Source of the DNA: Isoetes taiwanensis
Lineage: Eukaryota; Streptophyta; Lycopodiopsida; Isoetales; Isoetaceae
Length of the DNA stretch: 64,000 nt
Assembly (NCBI GenBank): GCA_021234155.1
Contig: JAJEKV010000013.1
Coordinates: forward strand, 12,550,669 to 12,614,668
Reading direction: 5' to 3'
The notes under the pieces are model-generated. The model was not told the DNA's origin. It made no database searches and saw only the letters and a program-made list of their open reading frames with translations. The position numbers and the translations under genes are program-made. This document shows positions 34,470 to 47,030 of the stretch, in pieces (positions within the stretch are counted from its first letter, which is position 1; the number at the start of each line of letters is the position of its first letter).

Positions 34470-35176
34470 AAAACCGTACAAAAACATAAAAAAAAAACCC
34501 CTGTTATTATGCTACATATTTGCTTAGGCCATTGACCTATACTTGTAATGGAAACAAAGGTTTATACTTGTTGATAATTAAATTGATAGGCTTGATGTGT
34601 GCATGTCTGCCACTAGAATAAGGAGGGGGATTGAGCTTGGGGCATTATAAAGTACCAGTCGAGACCTCTGCTGGACCATCATTCTTAACTTAAGTGGTTC
34701 ATTGGACTTGCACAGTGGTGTATAGAATCTATAACTTAGCCATGGCATATCTGCCTAAGTTGTTTCTAAGTACTAATTTATGATAGAATACAAGGCTTTA
34801 ACCTAAGATTGAGGGCTGGAATTCAGTCTTTATGCATTGTGGCAACCTACTGATATCCCCATGTCTAAGGAAAATGGTTCTATGGTCAAAACATGGCATC
34901 TCAACATTGATGGATGTTAGGCAAACTAAGAACACTATGGAATTGGTGGGGCAAACTATATGTGCAATCAATTGCACTACCACTAAAATATTGGGCCCCC
35001 ATGGCACACTCATAGTGCTTATGCTCGTCAAAATACAAAGGTAAAGTTTAGGTGCTAGGGAACCGCCACCTTTGAGGGGTTTCGGTGAAACCGGCAAGCG
35101 GCAGCCACACTGCGAAGCGTTAGGCGAAGCGCGGCACTTCAACCGGCTTCCAAATGAAAACCCGGGGGCGCTCCTC
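34470..35176. other. Spacer between the LINE and the TIR element
   Basis: The part from 35045 is GC-rich, with AGCGGCAGCC, GCGAAGCGTTAGGCGAAGCG and similar words. No supported gene. Confidence 0.35.
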
Positions 35177-36266
35177 ACCGTAATCCCCTGCTCCCTGGAA
35201 ATTCCGTGCACCCCCTTTTTTTTTTCTCTCTCCTCTGTTTCGCGATGGCAGAGGTCCGGAGGTCTACTCCGGCGATCTTCGCGTAGGTGTTGGCGCTGGG
35301 CGCCATTTCTGTAGCAGTGGTAAGCACGGATGCCGGGGCGACGTTAGGCATCTTTTCTTGCTAGTTTTTCATTCTTTTTTTTTTCTTTCTAATCTTTTGT
35401 TCTTGCTTTTTTCAAGGATTTGGCCGATTTGGTTCTAGGTGAAGGCGTTGGACAAAAGTAAGGTAAAGATTTAGTTTTATTTCTAGTATTGATTCAATGT
35501 TTAAACTTACTAATGTTTTTTTTCTTCTTTTAGGTTCTGCTCCCTTGTTCTTGAGGTAGATACCCGAGTTTTGAGTTTTTGAGGCAACATTCTGGAGTTT
35601 CTGAGCAAGATAGCTGAGTTTCTGAGCAAGATACCTGAGTTTCTGAGGCAAAAGTTTGGAGTTTTCGAGCAAGATACCCGAGTTTTCGAGTTCTTGGACC
35701 AAGATATTAAGATTTCAAGGTAAAGTTTTCTAGGAGCAATTTTTGTTTCTATTTTTGTTTCTTACATATATTATCTAACGAGTTTTTGCTGTTGCAGATT
35801 TGTTGCTCTTGCAGAAATGGGGGAACCAAGGTTTCTTTTGGTCCTTTTAGTTCTTTATGTTGCTAGGAGGGTTTCTGATTTGTGTTTAAGTAGCAGTCCC
35901 TCGTTTACACTTGTGGAGGATGATCTATTAGATGATAATACTATGGAAGATGACACTTTGGTTCTTTGAGAATATTATACTGATCCACGATCCTTCCGAG
36001 GTAGAAAATTTGTTAAGGGATATAGAGAAAGAGCCGTGGTTTGATGAATGTGCAATCTTTATCTGTGTGCAAACTTTTATATGAAACTGTGTGGAAAATT
36101 CTATCTGGAAATCACTTTTATATGAAACTGTGTGGAAACTTTATGAAACTGTGTGGTGGCGGCGCTCTAAGCGGCGCCGCCAGGAAACCCTTACCCAAAA
36201 TATTACAAAAAAAAAAAACTTATAGTGGAAACTCGAGGAATTTCCAGGGAGCAGGGGTTTACGGTT
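35177..36266. mobile_element. TIR element of about 1.1 kb with exon-like pieces
   Basis: The left end ACCGTAATCCCCTGCTCC, then TGGAAATTCC, matches the reverse complement of the right end ACCGTAAACCCCTGCTCC, then TGGAAATTCC (about 26 of 29 positions). Inside, an ATG at 35245 opens a short frame (MAEVRRSTPAIFA, stop, then VLALGAISVAV) that ends on CAGTG/GTAAGC. A further segment ends AAAAGTAAG/GTAAAG, so exon-like blocks are present. There is also a minisatellite of about 33 bp (GAGTTTCTGAGCAAGATACC variants, 35555-35700) and three copies of TATGAAACTGTGTGGAAA at 36079-36155. It could be a Pack-type element carrying gene fragments. Superfamily unknown; no target-site duplication was identified. 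Confidence 0.55.
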
Positions 36267-38870
36267 AGGTCTTCTTCCAAATGGCGACCAGGAACGGCAT
36301 GCTAACTGCCTGGAGAATTCCCCGCTCACTTGAGATGTAACAAACATGATGACGGATTCGATTCAAGATGCGGGTACCACTAAAGAGTATGGATGATGAG
36401 TTTAAGTGCTTGTTTTGGTCCAGCAAAGGAAACAGCAATGTATTCCATTTGGCATAAGGATCTTTGTCTTCTAAAATCGACACGGCCGCCAACTAAAGCA
36501 CAAGTTGGACTAAAATCTGCACCAAAAATCTGTGATGAGTTGTGCTTTTTCGGCTCTAACATCCTTAGGGCAAAGAACATGCGAGGGAGCTTACAACCGC
36601 TCTAGCAATTAGCGTGGATAGAAATGGCATGAAAATCTTTCACTTCTTGGAGATAGTTATGGCTTCGCCAAGTAATGCTCTTTGTTAGAGTAGAATGTTG
36701 CCAAATTAAGCGAAGAAAAATGCCTCTAAATGGCGCACAACCTCGATGATGAGTCGGATGTCAGGGCTGCTCAGAACCTAATGGCATAAAGCTTGCACAG
36801 AGTATAGAAACGCCCAGTGTCTTGCTCCAGCTATGGCCGGGATGGAGAAGGCACACATCAAGAATCTGAATCGGGCACAGCTCTCCTTGATCTAATTAAG
36901 AGGGCAGCTTACCTCTTAACACTCTCTATAAAGTCTGGGGGAGGCTCCACAACCTTCGAATCTGCAAGATTGTTGCAAAATACTGATCTAGTGGCTGCTC
37001 CCTCCCAGCCCAAGGCCTTAGGGATCGTAAAAATTCGTGGCTAGCAATGGCGAAGGTTGCAGCTCTCAAGCGGCCAGAGAACAACAATATTCGAGCAATG
37101 AACACTGAAGAAATTGTGCATCTAGACGGTGAAGATCCGAGGAAAGAAGACATGGACGCTATTCCCAATCGGGTTTCTTTAGCATTAGATCTGTTTCAAG
37201 ATCGTGGTAGCTATATAATGCTAGTGAACTTTAAATGAAATTTTCATTTTCTCGGATTGACTATGGCTAATCGCATATTGTGGATAGGCAAATAGCAAAT
37301 CGCAAGTATTGCTTAAAAATATCTCGAGATACTTTGTGTCAAGGCCCGGACACAAAATCAAAGATCCAATTATCGTGGTTCTTTGTCTTCCTTTTGCATC
37401 TCAAAATCCACTCGATTATTCATTTGTTGTTAGACTTGTTAGGCGAGAAATTATATGGAAAGAAAGTCTTACGGGGCCTTCTCTTTAGAATCTTTTACTT
37501 GCGGATCTTCTTTAGTGAAACGGACATATTCTGTGGGGAATTCTTACAAAGCTAATCAAGTTCTTGGTCCCTTGGTCTACATTATTTACATTATTTCAAT
37601 ATTGATAGTTGCTTTATTATTTCTAGATGCAACACTCTTCTTACATGCAAAGGTTCTTCTCAAGGCGAGGGGGCTGTTGTTGGTATGGGAGAAGTGTCCG
37701 CCCTTGGACCCGCAATATCACATGGCGTCCAAATGGATGCTTCATCTGTAACAATTGAAGTCCAAAAAGTCTTTCTCAACATTAGCCTTCCATTTCCAAG
37801 TATGGGAGCAGAGTTTTTAACCAAATGCCAAGGATCTTTTGTTCGTTGGCGATTCTGCACTGCTATTATTGGTGCAGACTTTTATTGGTGCGGGCACCAT
37901 CAAATGAAATTCCTAGCACCTCGGTATTTGTTAAAATAGTGCGGTTCGAATTTAAAAGTAACTCATTACATATTTCGTTGTAGCTTCATTATATAATTAC
38001 ATTTGTAGGAATAAAAGCTCGGAGGCAAAGCGGCAAAGAATCGCAGAGACAATAACCAATCAGGCCTTGACCCTTCATAATCATATTGCGGGTTACTCTC
38101 GGCTTTGGTACCCCGCCACCCACGTATCTATCTGCTCCAATTCCTACCGCCATATGCAATTTCTACATGTCATACAATGGGTCCAAAATGCTCATATATA
38201 CCGCTCTCTATCATTGTGAAGCCATAAGGTTGCTGATCCGGGCTTAACTGTCACACTTTGTTGGCATGAATTATGGCGCTACAACGCCCTCATCGACAAA
38301 ACCATTTATTATTAGCGGAACCGGTTTGCATGTGTCCGTCCCTCCATATATTGTAAGGACTTGGAAAATGGGTTAACTATGCTTAGAAACGTAGAGCCAA
38401 CTTGGACAACCCATGCAAGTGGCACTAGGTTAGCTACTTGCAATGGTGGAACGTTTAGCAATCGTCATGCAAGTACCAATGCAGAGGCTATGAGGGGGGA
38501 ATGTTTTTAGAAACGTGCATTGCTGCAGCTCTCTTTGTCCCCAAAAGGAACTTGCATCACTACTGTTGACCACAAGATGCTTAATAACTCTATCGGGGCT
38601 GCACGAGTTCACGCAGACCACCTTCATAGACTTGCAAAGTATATGTATCTTTTGTATAAATGGAATTTTTACTGAAGCTAAAGGCTTGATCACGCATTCA
38701 TGGCATTTCCTGCATGATCTTATCTTTTAGTCCACAATTTCAGCAATTTTTTGTCCACAATTTCAGTAATTGTACAATGTAGGAGGAATCTGCAGCATTC
38801 CACCTTTAAGTTCATTTTTTATCTTTAAGTTTATACTTAGTCTTGACTTGCTTTTATTTGTTCGTTTCAG
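36267..38870. other. Low-information stretch, possible gene scraps
   Basis: A polar frame at 37047-37238 (+) begins MAKVAALKRPENNNIRA and includes EEIVHLDGEDPRKED. It looks coding by composition but has no family motif and ends without a splice site I trust. The rest shows only short frames. Confidence 0.3.
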
Positions 38871-39277
38871 AGGAAGAGGAGGAGAATGTTGTCTCTTCTC
38901 AAGAGAAGTATGCAATCCATATGAACACCTTGGAGTTAAGGTAAAAATCGTCTATCAATGTGATTAAAATCTGAAATTTGAGTATGCTTGCATTCTTTTA
39001 ATATGTTGTCTTTTTTGCAAAGTGAAGGAAAAAGAGGTCAGATGCATGTTCCTTCCGAAAAATCTCGAGCGTGGATCAAATGTATTCTCAATTGAACAAG
39101 TTCATGGCAGAGAAGAACAAAGCAAGGCAGCGAACGTTCATAGGTACTAGGAGAACTACACAAACACAAGAGTTGGACTTAGTGGTAGAGTACTTGTTGA
39201 GCAAAAACTCGCTTAAGTTAATCGCTAGGGAAACGGCACTGACAAGCGAAATTTTGTGCATCAGATTTGATTCTTGA
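38871..39277 (+). other. Two exon-like segments, unknown product
   Basis: 38871-38940 is bounded by TTTCAG and GTAAAA and reads EEEENVVSSQEKYAIHMNT. Downstream, 39071-39277 is an open frame with KFMAEKNKARQRTFIGTRR and LVVEYLLSKNSLKLIARE, a basic helical segment. They may be neighbouring exons of one broken gene. No domain is recognised. Confidence 0.25.
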
Positions 39278-39349
39278 AATATGATCAGTTGTTACTGCTG
39301 TTTTTGAAAATAATGAGAAATCTTATCAATTTCTTGCTGGTTCAATTTG

Positions 39350-39860
39350 TTACTTATCAACGTATTTTTGAAATGGGTATTATCTTACAAATGTATAACC
39401 GGGCATTTTCTTATGAATGACAATAGGGTATTATCTCACGAATGATAACAGGGATTATTCGGAGAACAGGGTATGTTATTTGAAACAGGGTATGTTATTT
39501 GGAATGGGGTATTATGTGTAACAGGGTGTTATTTGAAATAGGGTATGTTATTTGAAACAGGGTATGTTATTTGGAATGGGGTATTATTTGTAACAGGGTA
39601 TTATTTGGGTATGATCTGAAATAGGGTATCCCTTGAACAGGGCATTATCTCTTACGAATGATAACAGGGTATGAATTCACATTCTTTGAATGGGGGATTG
39701 GACACCGGTTTAATAGGGTATTAACATGCAAATGAGGAAAAGGGGATTGTGGCCAAATACCCGATTCCAAAATACATTTTATCCCCCTTTGTTTGACGAA
39801 AAGGGGATTTAATAGGTATTTTTTGGGGTATTTCTTAGGGTATTGGAGCACCTTTTTTCG
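39350..39860 (+). repeat. GGGTATNATTTG minisatellite
   Basis: Built from CAGGGTATGTTATTTGAAA and GGAATGGGGTATTAT words. A block of about 79 bp is repeated almost exactly at 39466-39544 and 39545-39622. The right end also contains CCCTTTTTGTTT-type reverse words, so part of the array can fold back. Confidence 0.75.
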
Positions 39861-40740
39861 TTGTGTAGATCTCACTTCGTTGATAAGCACTATTGGGACA
39901 ATTTTTTAGAGTGCATGAGATGGAGCGGTAGAATGAAGTGACTTTGTTTGTATATGGCACAAATCGAAGGCACATTCATCCGCCCGATGGCAAAAGGGTA
40001 AGATTATCAAGCACTTTCGTGGTCCCTTGGAGGTGAGGGATGTAGCAAATGCGTCCTAGATGAAACAAAACAAAAATATGGTATTTAATGTGATCAAATA
40101 CATCGAATCTACATTCAATCTTATATCCTTACATCTTCATTTTCATTTATTCGTAGCACGTATATATTGACAACAAACTAAGAATATAATCACCATATCT
40201 ATGGCGGTCCCAAGGCCCATAGCAATCACTAAACGGCTTCTCAAGATCGTTCTTTCTATGAAATACTCTTTGGGTCTTTGGATCATTCCACAACACAATA
40301 GCTGCAGATATAGAAATTAGCTGCAACGAACATACACCAGCAATTGACATAAAGGAAAATAACTACAACAGACATTAAATTGTGTGTGCTTGCAAATGAT
40401 TACCCGGGCTTGCATAAATTTAGCGAGACAAATCTCCAAACTAAAGTCATGTTTGTAAATAAAAGCGCATATGGGTAAAAGCACTGTGGTGTTCCAATTC
40501 GGTACTCCCCCCCTGCCCCCCAAAATGTGGCGTTGCATCCACCACTTTTGTGGTATGAAAGTATAATTATGGCACCGCTTAGCTGCCGGTATTTAAGAAT
40601 AGAGTCCCGCTCAGCTGTGGGGGAAATTCTAATTTCAAAAACTAAAATTCAAATTCAAATTCCTATTCTTTGGCCCCTTCCTCGTTCTTTGCCACGCCCC
40701 GTTCTTTGGCTCCCTCCTCGCTAAGCGAGCTCCAATCCAT
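39861..40740. other. 5' flank of the first DDE-type element
   Basis: Contains a C-run (CCCCCCCTGCCCCCC, 40507) and a possible TATA-like GTATTTAAG (40590) about 160 bp before the first coding-like frame. Promoter function is inferred only. Confidence 0.3.
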
Positions 40741-41892
40741 TGTGGATATGGATGTCAATGAGGTAATCTGTACACACAAACCGGCATTTCGCATGGAGAA
40801 AACGAAGAAGAACCAAGGAACAAGAAATGTTGAAGAAAAAGACGCCGAGGAAAAGAAGAAGAGAAGAAAAATTGAGTTTGCGAGAATTGGCGTAAGGATC
40901 CGGTTCATCAAGAAGTGCAAGCAATGAAACGCCGTATTGTCCTTAATTTGCTAACGTCTTTCCATAAAAGCACCAAAAGAATGGAGGATAGCACGAAGAA
41001 AGAAATTTTACTTGATTTTTGAGGGATAAAACATTGGAAAAATTCATAGGTGAAGAATTAAAGGATTTGGAAGCCAAGAGCATCGTTATAAGGAGCCTCA
41101 CGGGACTCCATGCATCATCCAAACTCTCTACCAAATGATCCCTAGCAGACCAAGAATAGTCACCTTTGCAATGTACACGTACCGCGCGGTTCTCAAACAA
41201 GTGACAAAATCAGCCAAAGAGATCTTGGAAAGGTATTAGGTGTTCACCCAAGAAACCTGCAAAAGGCAAAGAAAAAGAGGGAAGAGATCGATTACAATGG
41301 TGGGAAATGGGTTTCTTACAAGAGGGCTAAAAGATTCGATGCAATTTCAGATGAATATATAGAAAAGATTCAAAAATTTTGGATTGAGAACACCAGAGTG
41401 GTCTCCTAACACAAAGGATGTTAGAACTAGAAGATTGGAGAGAAATGTAAGAGAAGAACATGCTGCCCACTATCTGGAGGAATCACAGGTTAGTTTATTT
41501 CTGTTATTCATGTTTTCTTAGTTATGGTGTTTAGTGTGGTGGTGCATGTGGTGGTTATTGTGTTGTACAGTGATTGTGGTGTACTGTATGCAGCATGTGA
41601 ATTGTGTGTAGTTGACTCTAGTCTGAAATGCAATATTTAATGTTTGGAATATTATTAGAACATTACAGAATTGAGTACTCCTTTACTGGGTGTGTGTACA
41701 GTCTAAAAATATTTGAGCTATAACTAACTGATCCTGAGATACAAATTTTTGTTGAATAAAGACAATTTTTTGTCAGATTCAAGCACAGCTCTGTTGGAAA
41801 GTATGATATATTAAAAAAAGGATCTTACAAAATTTGGCTTTCCATTGAAAGCTCTGTACCCGAGAACTAAATTTACATGCATGATCCTAAGC

Positions 41893-42468
41893 AACAGGAA
41901 ATGCTGGTATGACTGGCTCGAGAACTGGTGCACCCAAAATTATTGTTTTCTGCACTAAAGCATCTAAGCTTTCTGCAGTCATCCCAGAATTTAACAGGAT
42001 GAGGTTTGCCAGTGCTTCCTACATCCCCTGGTGGTAAGTACGCAATTCTGCCAGTAAAACCCGCTGTTGCAGAGTCAGAGCGGACAAGTGACAGAGAACA
42101 AATATACCAGCTGCCCTTGCAGCAGCATGTAACATAAGCTGATGGACCTTGTCTAAGAGCTCTCTTCCTGTCAATCTGACTCCAAGCATAGCCATTGAAG
42201 GCCCAGCATCCAGTCTGTTGTATGCCTTTAGGTTGGATTCGAAATCAGCAAAGAAGGTGGATTTAGGCATATCCACCTTCAGAGATTGATCACGAGCCCT
42301 GTTCAATATGTGCTGAATGCCCTCCTCGCTCACCCTACAATAGCCATAGTGATATCTGAACATCCCTCCTACCATGTTGCCGGAATGAACTTGTTCGAAT
42401 TGGCGCGAATTGGGAATGAAACGCAGAAAATCAGACGTAGGAACAGGATTTAGGACCCAGATCCTTTT
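41893..42468 (-). CDS. Reverse-strand ORF inside the transposase intron, unknown
   Basis: On the minus strand one frame is open from about 42468 to 41893 with a single TAG at 42019-42021. It reads VPTSDFLRFIPNSRQFEQV, a Met at 42375 (MVGGMFRYHYGYCRVSEEG), KSTFFADFESNLKAYNRL, GVRLTGRELLDKVHQLMLHA, and past the TAG EALANLILLNSGMTAESLDAL. The helical, Leu/Ala-rich content and consistent frame over about 190 codons argue for real coding ancestry. The TAG fits a CAG (Gln) codon after one C-to-T change. It lies wholly within the intron 41489-43348 of the opposite-strand transposase gene. It could be a captured host gene fragment or an accessory element gene. No family recognised. Confidence 0.45.
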
Positions 42469-42587
42469 CTAATGATTAGAAGAGGAATGTAATTATTATC
42501 AGGGTGTACGAATTTCAGAAGTGTTTATGAGAGCAGAGGCAGATTTTTTATGTCAGACGAAATAGGATAAAAGTGATGTGATGTGAT

Positions 42588-43240
42588 GTGTGGTGTCGTG
42601 ATGGTGTGGTGTGGTGTGGTGTGGTGTGGGTTGCGTTATGTCCATGGTGTCATGTGGGCGTGTGCATGTGGATACAATTTTATTTATTCTCCCCCCTCAC
42701 CCCACCACACCCCATCTATCCCACCACCATAGACTACCACCACATCTTTGCGACCACCACATTACCACCACATGCACACACATCCCACCACATCCCACGC
42801 CACACCCCTCCACCACCACCACCACCACACTCCACCACCACCACATCACACCACAATCCACAACACCACACCACACCACCACCACTACACCCCCACCACA
42901 CTCCACCACCACCACACTCCACCACACACCACCACCACCACCACCACCCCCACCACCACACTCCACCACACCACATCATAGCACCACACACCGCTACACA
43001 CACCACCACCACCGCCCACCACCACGCCCCACCACCACACCACACACCACTCCACCACCCCCTACCACCACACCCCCACCACCACCACACACCACTCCAC
43101 CACCCCCACCACCACAATCCACCACCACCAACCCCCACCACCACACTCCACCACCACTCCACACTCCACCATTTGGTGTATGGTGTGTGGTGAATGGTAT
43201 GGGTGTGGTGGGGGTGTGGTGTGGTGTGTGGTAATGTACA
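42588..43240. repeat. CCA/CAC-rich block flanked by GTGGT-rich arms
   Basis: 42700-43170 is almost pure CCACCA/CACCAC variants, strictly C+A on the top strand. It is preceded by GTGGTGTGGTGTGGTGTGG (42605-42640) and followed by GGTGTGGTGTGGTGTGTGG (43205-43235). The flanks are therefore complementary to the core. The long His/Pro/Thr and Gly/Val/Trp frames across it are composition artefacts. It lies in the transposase intron. Confidence 0.92.
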
Positions 43241-45213
43241 CAAACACTAAGGTGCTCGTTAAGTGAATATGATGAGTGTGGGGAATGGTATGGTGCATGG
43301 TTTGATGTGGTATACACATCCTAACAGTTTAGTGTTCATTTCATGCAGATGCTATTGTTCAAGAGGTTTCTGGACCAACATCCAGAAATTAAGATTCGTC
43401 TTCGAGCTTTTGAGAAGCTAAAACCCTGGTTTGTTGTGAAATTGAAGGACTTCAATAGTTCTTTGTTGCATTCAAAGACGCGTGAGGATGCAAATGCTAG
43501 TGGATGGACTCAATGGGATGAGAACCAAACATCCAAGAATTGCACTTGCACCTGCGATGTTTGTAGATCACATGAACTTGGTCAATGCAGGCACACCAAA
43601 GATAAAATTGCAAGTACAGAAGTTTGTGGAGATCTATATTGTGTCCAAAGAGTGAATTAGATGAGTTTCACAAGAAGGCGTGCATCGCAGAAATTGTGAG
43701 TCGTGTGGAATCAAGAAGTTTCAGACACTGTCCCCATGGAAGGAAGTGGCAGTAGGAAAGTGAAATGGGAGTACATTGACTATGAAAAAGACAACGTCTC
43801 GAGTTCTGGTAGGAGACTGACTCATCAGTACAATGAGACAGAACCCAAGAAGCTTCTGGATAAACTGAAAGAGCGTCTAAAAATCTTTCCACTGCATAAT
43901 TTCAGGTACCAATGGCAGGCAAAACAGTTTAAGGAGCTTCTGGAGAATCTCCCAGCAGATGCATGTCTCTCGGTAGTGGATTTTGCAGAGAACTATACAT
44001 TCAAGGAACAAGAGGAGGTGCAGTCGATGCGTTGGGTCAATAACCAGATTACCATTTTGGTTCCAATAACATATTAGTATGACTCAGTGGCAGATGAGAT
44101 TATCAAGGAAACACATTACTATGTATCAGATGATAGGGAACACAATACTTTGTTCGTGCAACACTGCTTCATGAAGCACCACGAATATCTGGAGCAGAAA
44201 GGAAGGGTTCCAAACAGACATTATGTGTTTTCAGATGGTGCAGCATCTCAATTCAAGGCTTCTAGACCATTTTACTTTGTGGCTAGGTACACAAACGACA
44301 CTGATGTCTATAATGATGTGGAATTTTTTTGGTTCTAACCACGGGAAAGGTGAACACGATGGCAAAGCTGCTGAGTTGAAGAGATGGTTAAGACAACTGC
44401 AATTAAAATACAGCAGCATAAAATTGGGTAATGCTCATGAAGTGGTAGAAGTTGCCGAAGAGATGTTTACTTGTGGAACATCCGAGTGGATGAACACATC
44501 TGAAACCAGTAAGAGGAAGAATATAAAAAGGTTCTTTTGGGAAGTCAAGGTGGAGGATATAGATAGAAAGAAAGCATGGGGTGCAGAAAGGATTTTGGAC
44601 ACTAGGCGCATCCATTGTGTACATGCATTCAATCTCACGAATCTCCCGTGCGCTTGCAACGAGGGAACTTTCATGCTTCGCAGCCTACCGCTTGGATGGC
44701 ATGTGGGGCGGTTGTGTGAACAAGCACTACGTTGATGATTGGAAACTTCAAGTTATTGTACCATCCTCCAATGTGCATGCCGACATTGAGGACCGTAAAT
44801 CCAGCCAGGTCTTTGTTCTCCTCCAATCCCACGATGTTAGCGGAGGCACTTAGAGTTGGTGATAATTTTCTTTGCCGTTGCTCGAAAGGGAATGATGAGG
44901 GTTCTGAATTTTGGATTACGATGTGCACAAAACCAAAATGGATAGTGGAGAAAGACTTCCAACTCAATGGAACATGGTACCTCGCATTGATAGTGTCATA
45001 GAAGGTATGTATTACAAGAAGGGCGCAAGATCAACCGTCGGCTATGATCTTTGCGAAGAAAGACGCCTTAGGCATAGTATTCACAACACGACTGTGCAAT
45101 CGGACTTCACATGCCACCAACAAAACGCCAAAACAGGATCAGTATATAGGTTTGATCCTTTAGATGAGGAGAAAATTTTACGAGAATTTACCCAAGTTCT
45201 TTTTTCTCGATGA

Positions 45214-47030
45214 TGATGAAATGTAAAACTATTCTGTAGTTTTCAGAACTCATGTGAAATCTTGTGCTTCAGCTGTGAAAATGAGTTTGTCTTGATTTCT
45301 TTTGAAGATTTGAATTCTTCTGAAACACTTGATTCCTTTGTTTGTGAGATGAATTGAATATGAATTTTCATTGAAATGAATCGAGGTTACAATAATAATT
45401 ATTATCCTATTATTTAAATTTGGTTTTTCTGATGTGTGGAAAACTTTTACATTTTTGTTCCGGCAAATGGTATGCCTATGATTTGCTATGATTTTGCTTC
45501 ATTTCGGCTGCTCCAAAAAAATTTCCGATTGCCAAAAATTAAAATGTCCATCGAGTTGTGTTTTTTAGGTCCGTTTTTTGGATTTGGGTATTCGGCATAT
45601 CTTCCACAAGATTTTCAATCCGCAAAACCTTGGAGAAGCTTTCGGCATGGACAACATCTGTCTGCCTGCCACATGCATTAGACGAATCCATTTGGGCTGT
45701 TCTATCTTATCCGGTGCTGCCGAGCATTTGTGGCTTTCCGATTTCTGATGCAATTTGATTTTTTGCAGCAGTTGCTTTCTTCTGCAAATATACTGGAGCG
45801 TGGAGCGTGGGTTTGGAGATCCCGCTGTGATTTGGCTGTATATGGGCTTCGATTTGGCAACAAGATGTGGATAAGATTTATTTAAAAAGTGATTTCGTCA
45901 AGACTCCTTAGGTTTGCATGGAGGTTTGGCTGTACAGCGACAATCATGTGTTTTCATCAGGTAAATGCATGCATTCCCATATGTATCATTCTTTTATTGT
46001 TAGAGTCTGATGTTTCCATGGATTTTGCACAAGAATAGGCACAGATGTTTTATAATCTCCTTCGACTGTTTTTCAGAAGCATTTGTTCCAATGCCTATGT
46101 TCCAATGTCACGTAGATTATCTTGGAAATTCAACCTTATGTACTCAATGGATTTCTTTGCTAAATTTGTTGGCAGATGTGCAGCTTCTGATTGCTTGAAA
46201 AAATCGTAACATGTAGGTGATTTAGTAGGAACGTTGGAAGACTTGCTCATGGGCGACAGTGGCAATGGCATCACCACACTAATTTCGTGAGTTTCATTTC
46301 CTAGCACTGCTCTTTCTCCTTTTCCTCCGTCTTGGTGATCTGTAGAGTAGGCCATGGTGCTGTGCATAGCTTATAGTTTCGTGCCATTACAAGTTTCTTT
46401 GTTGCTTAGATAGAGCTCCTCAACTAGACTCTGCAACCAAGTAGCATAAATCTATATTGTAACTAGTAATGGTGCCCAGCGTTGCTGGGCATACTTTGGG
46501 AGGTTGTAAATGTTTTAGCCACAATGAGAAAAGTGTGCAGTATATTTGTACCTTTTTATTATAACGAAAACTTTCCAAAGGTTTAAGAACGTTTAAGAAG
46601 CCTATCTCCTTCATGTTAGATGGTTTTGCATCAGTATCTCTGAGAGCTTTGAGTAGAACATTGTGATGCTTGTTCTTAGCAATTTTGAGTGGAAGTAAAA
46701 TGTTAATCTATGCAGGTTTGAGGTGAGGTTATAGTCAAAGTCTCTATGAGGTGGCGAGGAGTTCCAAGGTGTATTCTTCGAGTATCTCTACCAAGTCTTG
46801 ATCGAATCCTGGTTGTTGGCTCCGCATATGTTGGTCATCACTCTCCTGGCTTTCTGCTTGTTGCTCTTCAGTCTCCAGTTGTTCGTCTTCTTCGGTGTGA
46901 TAGGACAACATGACATACATTGTCCAATATCCAATCCTACGGACCTATAGATTGTTGATAAATAACTCAAGTTTTGCTATGTATTTTGTTGTATGTATTT
47001 CGTTGTTTGTGATGTAACAAGGTGACGGAT
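45214..47030. other. Spacer between the two DDE-type elements
   Basis: No gene is supported. AT-rich, with short motif-free frames. I could not find terminal repeats that would delimit either element here. Confidence 0.35.

Larger units (their letters stand above)
40748..45213 (+). pseudogene. DDE-type transposase-like gene with a 1.86-kb intron, decayed
   Basis: Exon 1 (about 40748-41488) reads, across several frameshifts, EKTKKNQGTRN with a basic tract, then TKSAKEIL, GVHPRNLQKAKKKREE, IDYNGGKWVSYKRAKRF, then SPNTKDVRTRR and HYLEESQ, ending on CAG/GTTAGT. Exon 2 opens after TCATGCAG at 43349 in the same phase. It has FKRFLDQHPEIKIRLRAFEKL, a Cys/His cluster (CTCTCDVC, later CGDLYC), SVVDFAENYTF (about 43975), HYVFSDGAASQFK (44220-44258), GSNHGKGEHDGK (44330-44366) and a C-terminal DLCEERR region to 45213. 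The acidic residues in DFAENY, FSDGA and KGEHDG are placed like a DDE triad. I know similar proteins from cnidarians and ferns but cannot name the superfamily with certainty. At least six frame breaks make it non-functional as written. Confidence 0.7.

Noticed and set aside
42588-43319. Long frames rich in His/Pro/Thr or Gly/Val/Trp, up to 207 aa
   Set aside because: They run over the CCA/CAC low-complexity block in several frames on both strands, so they come from composition; the block also lies in an intron.
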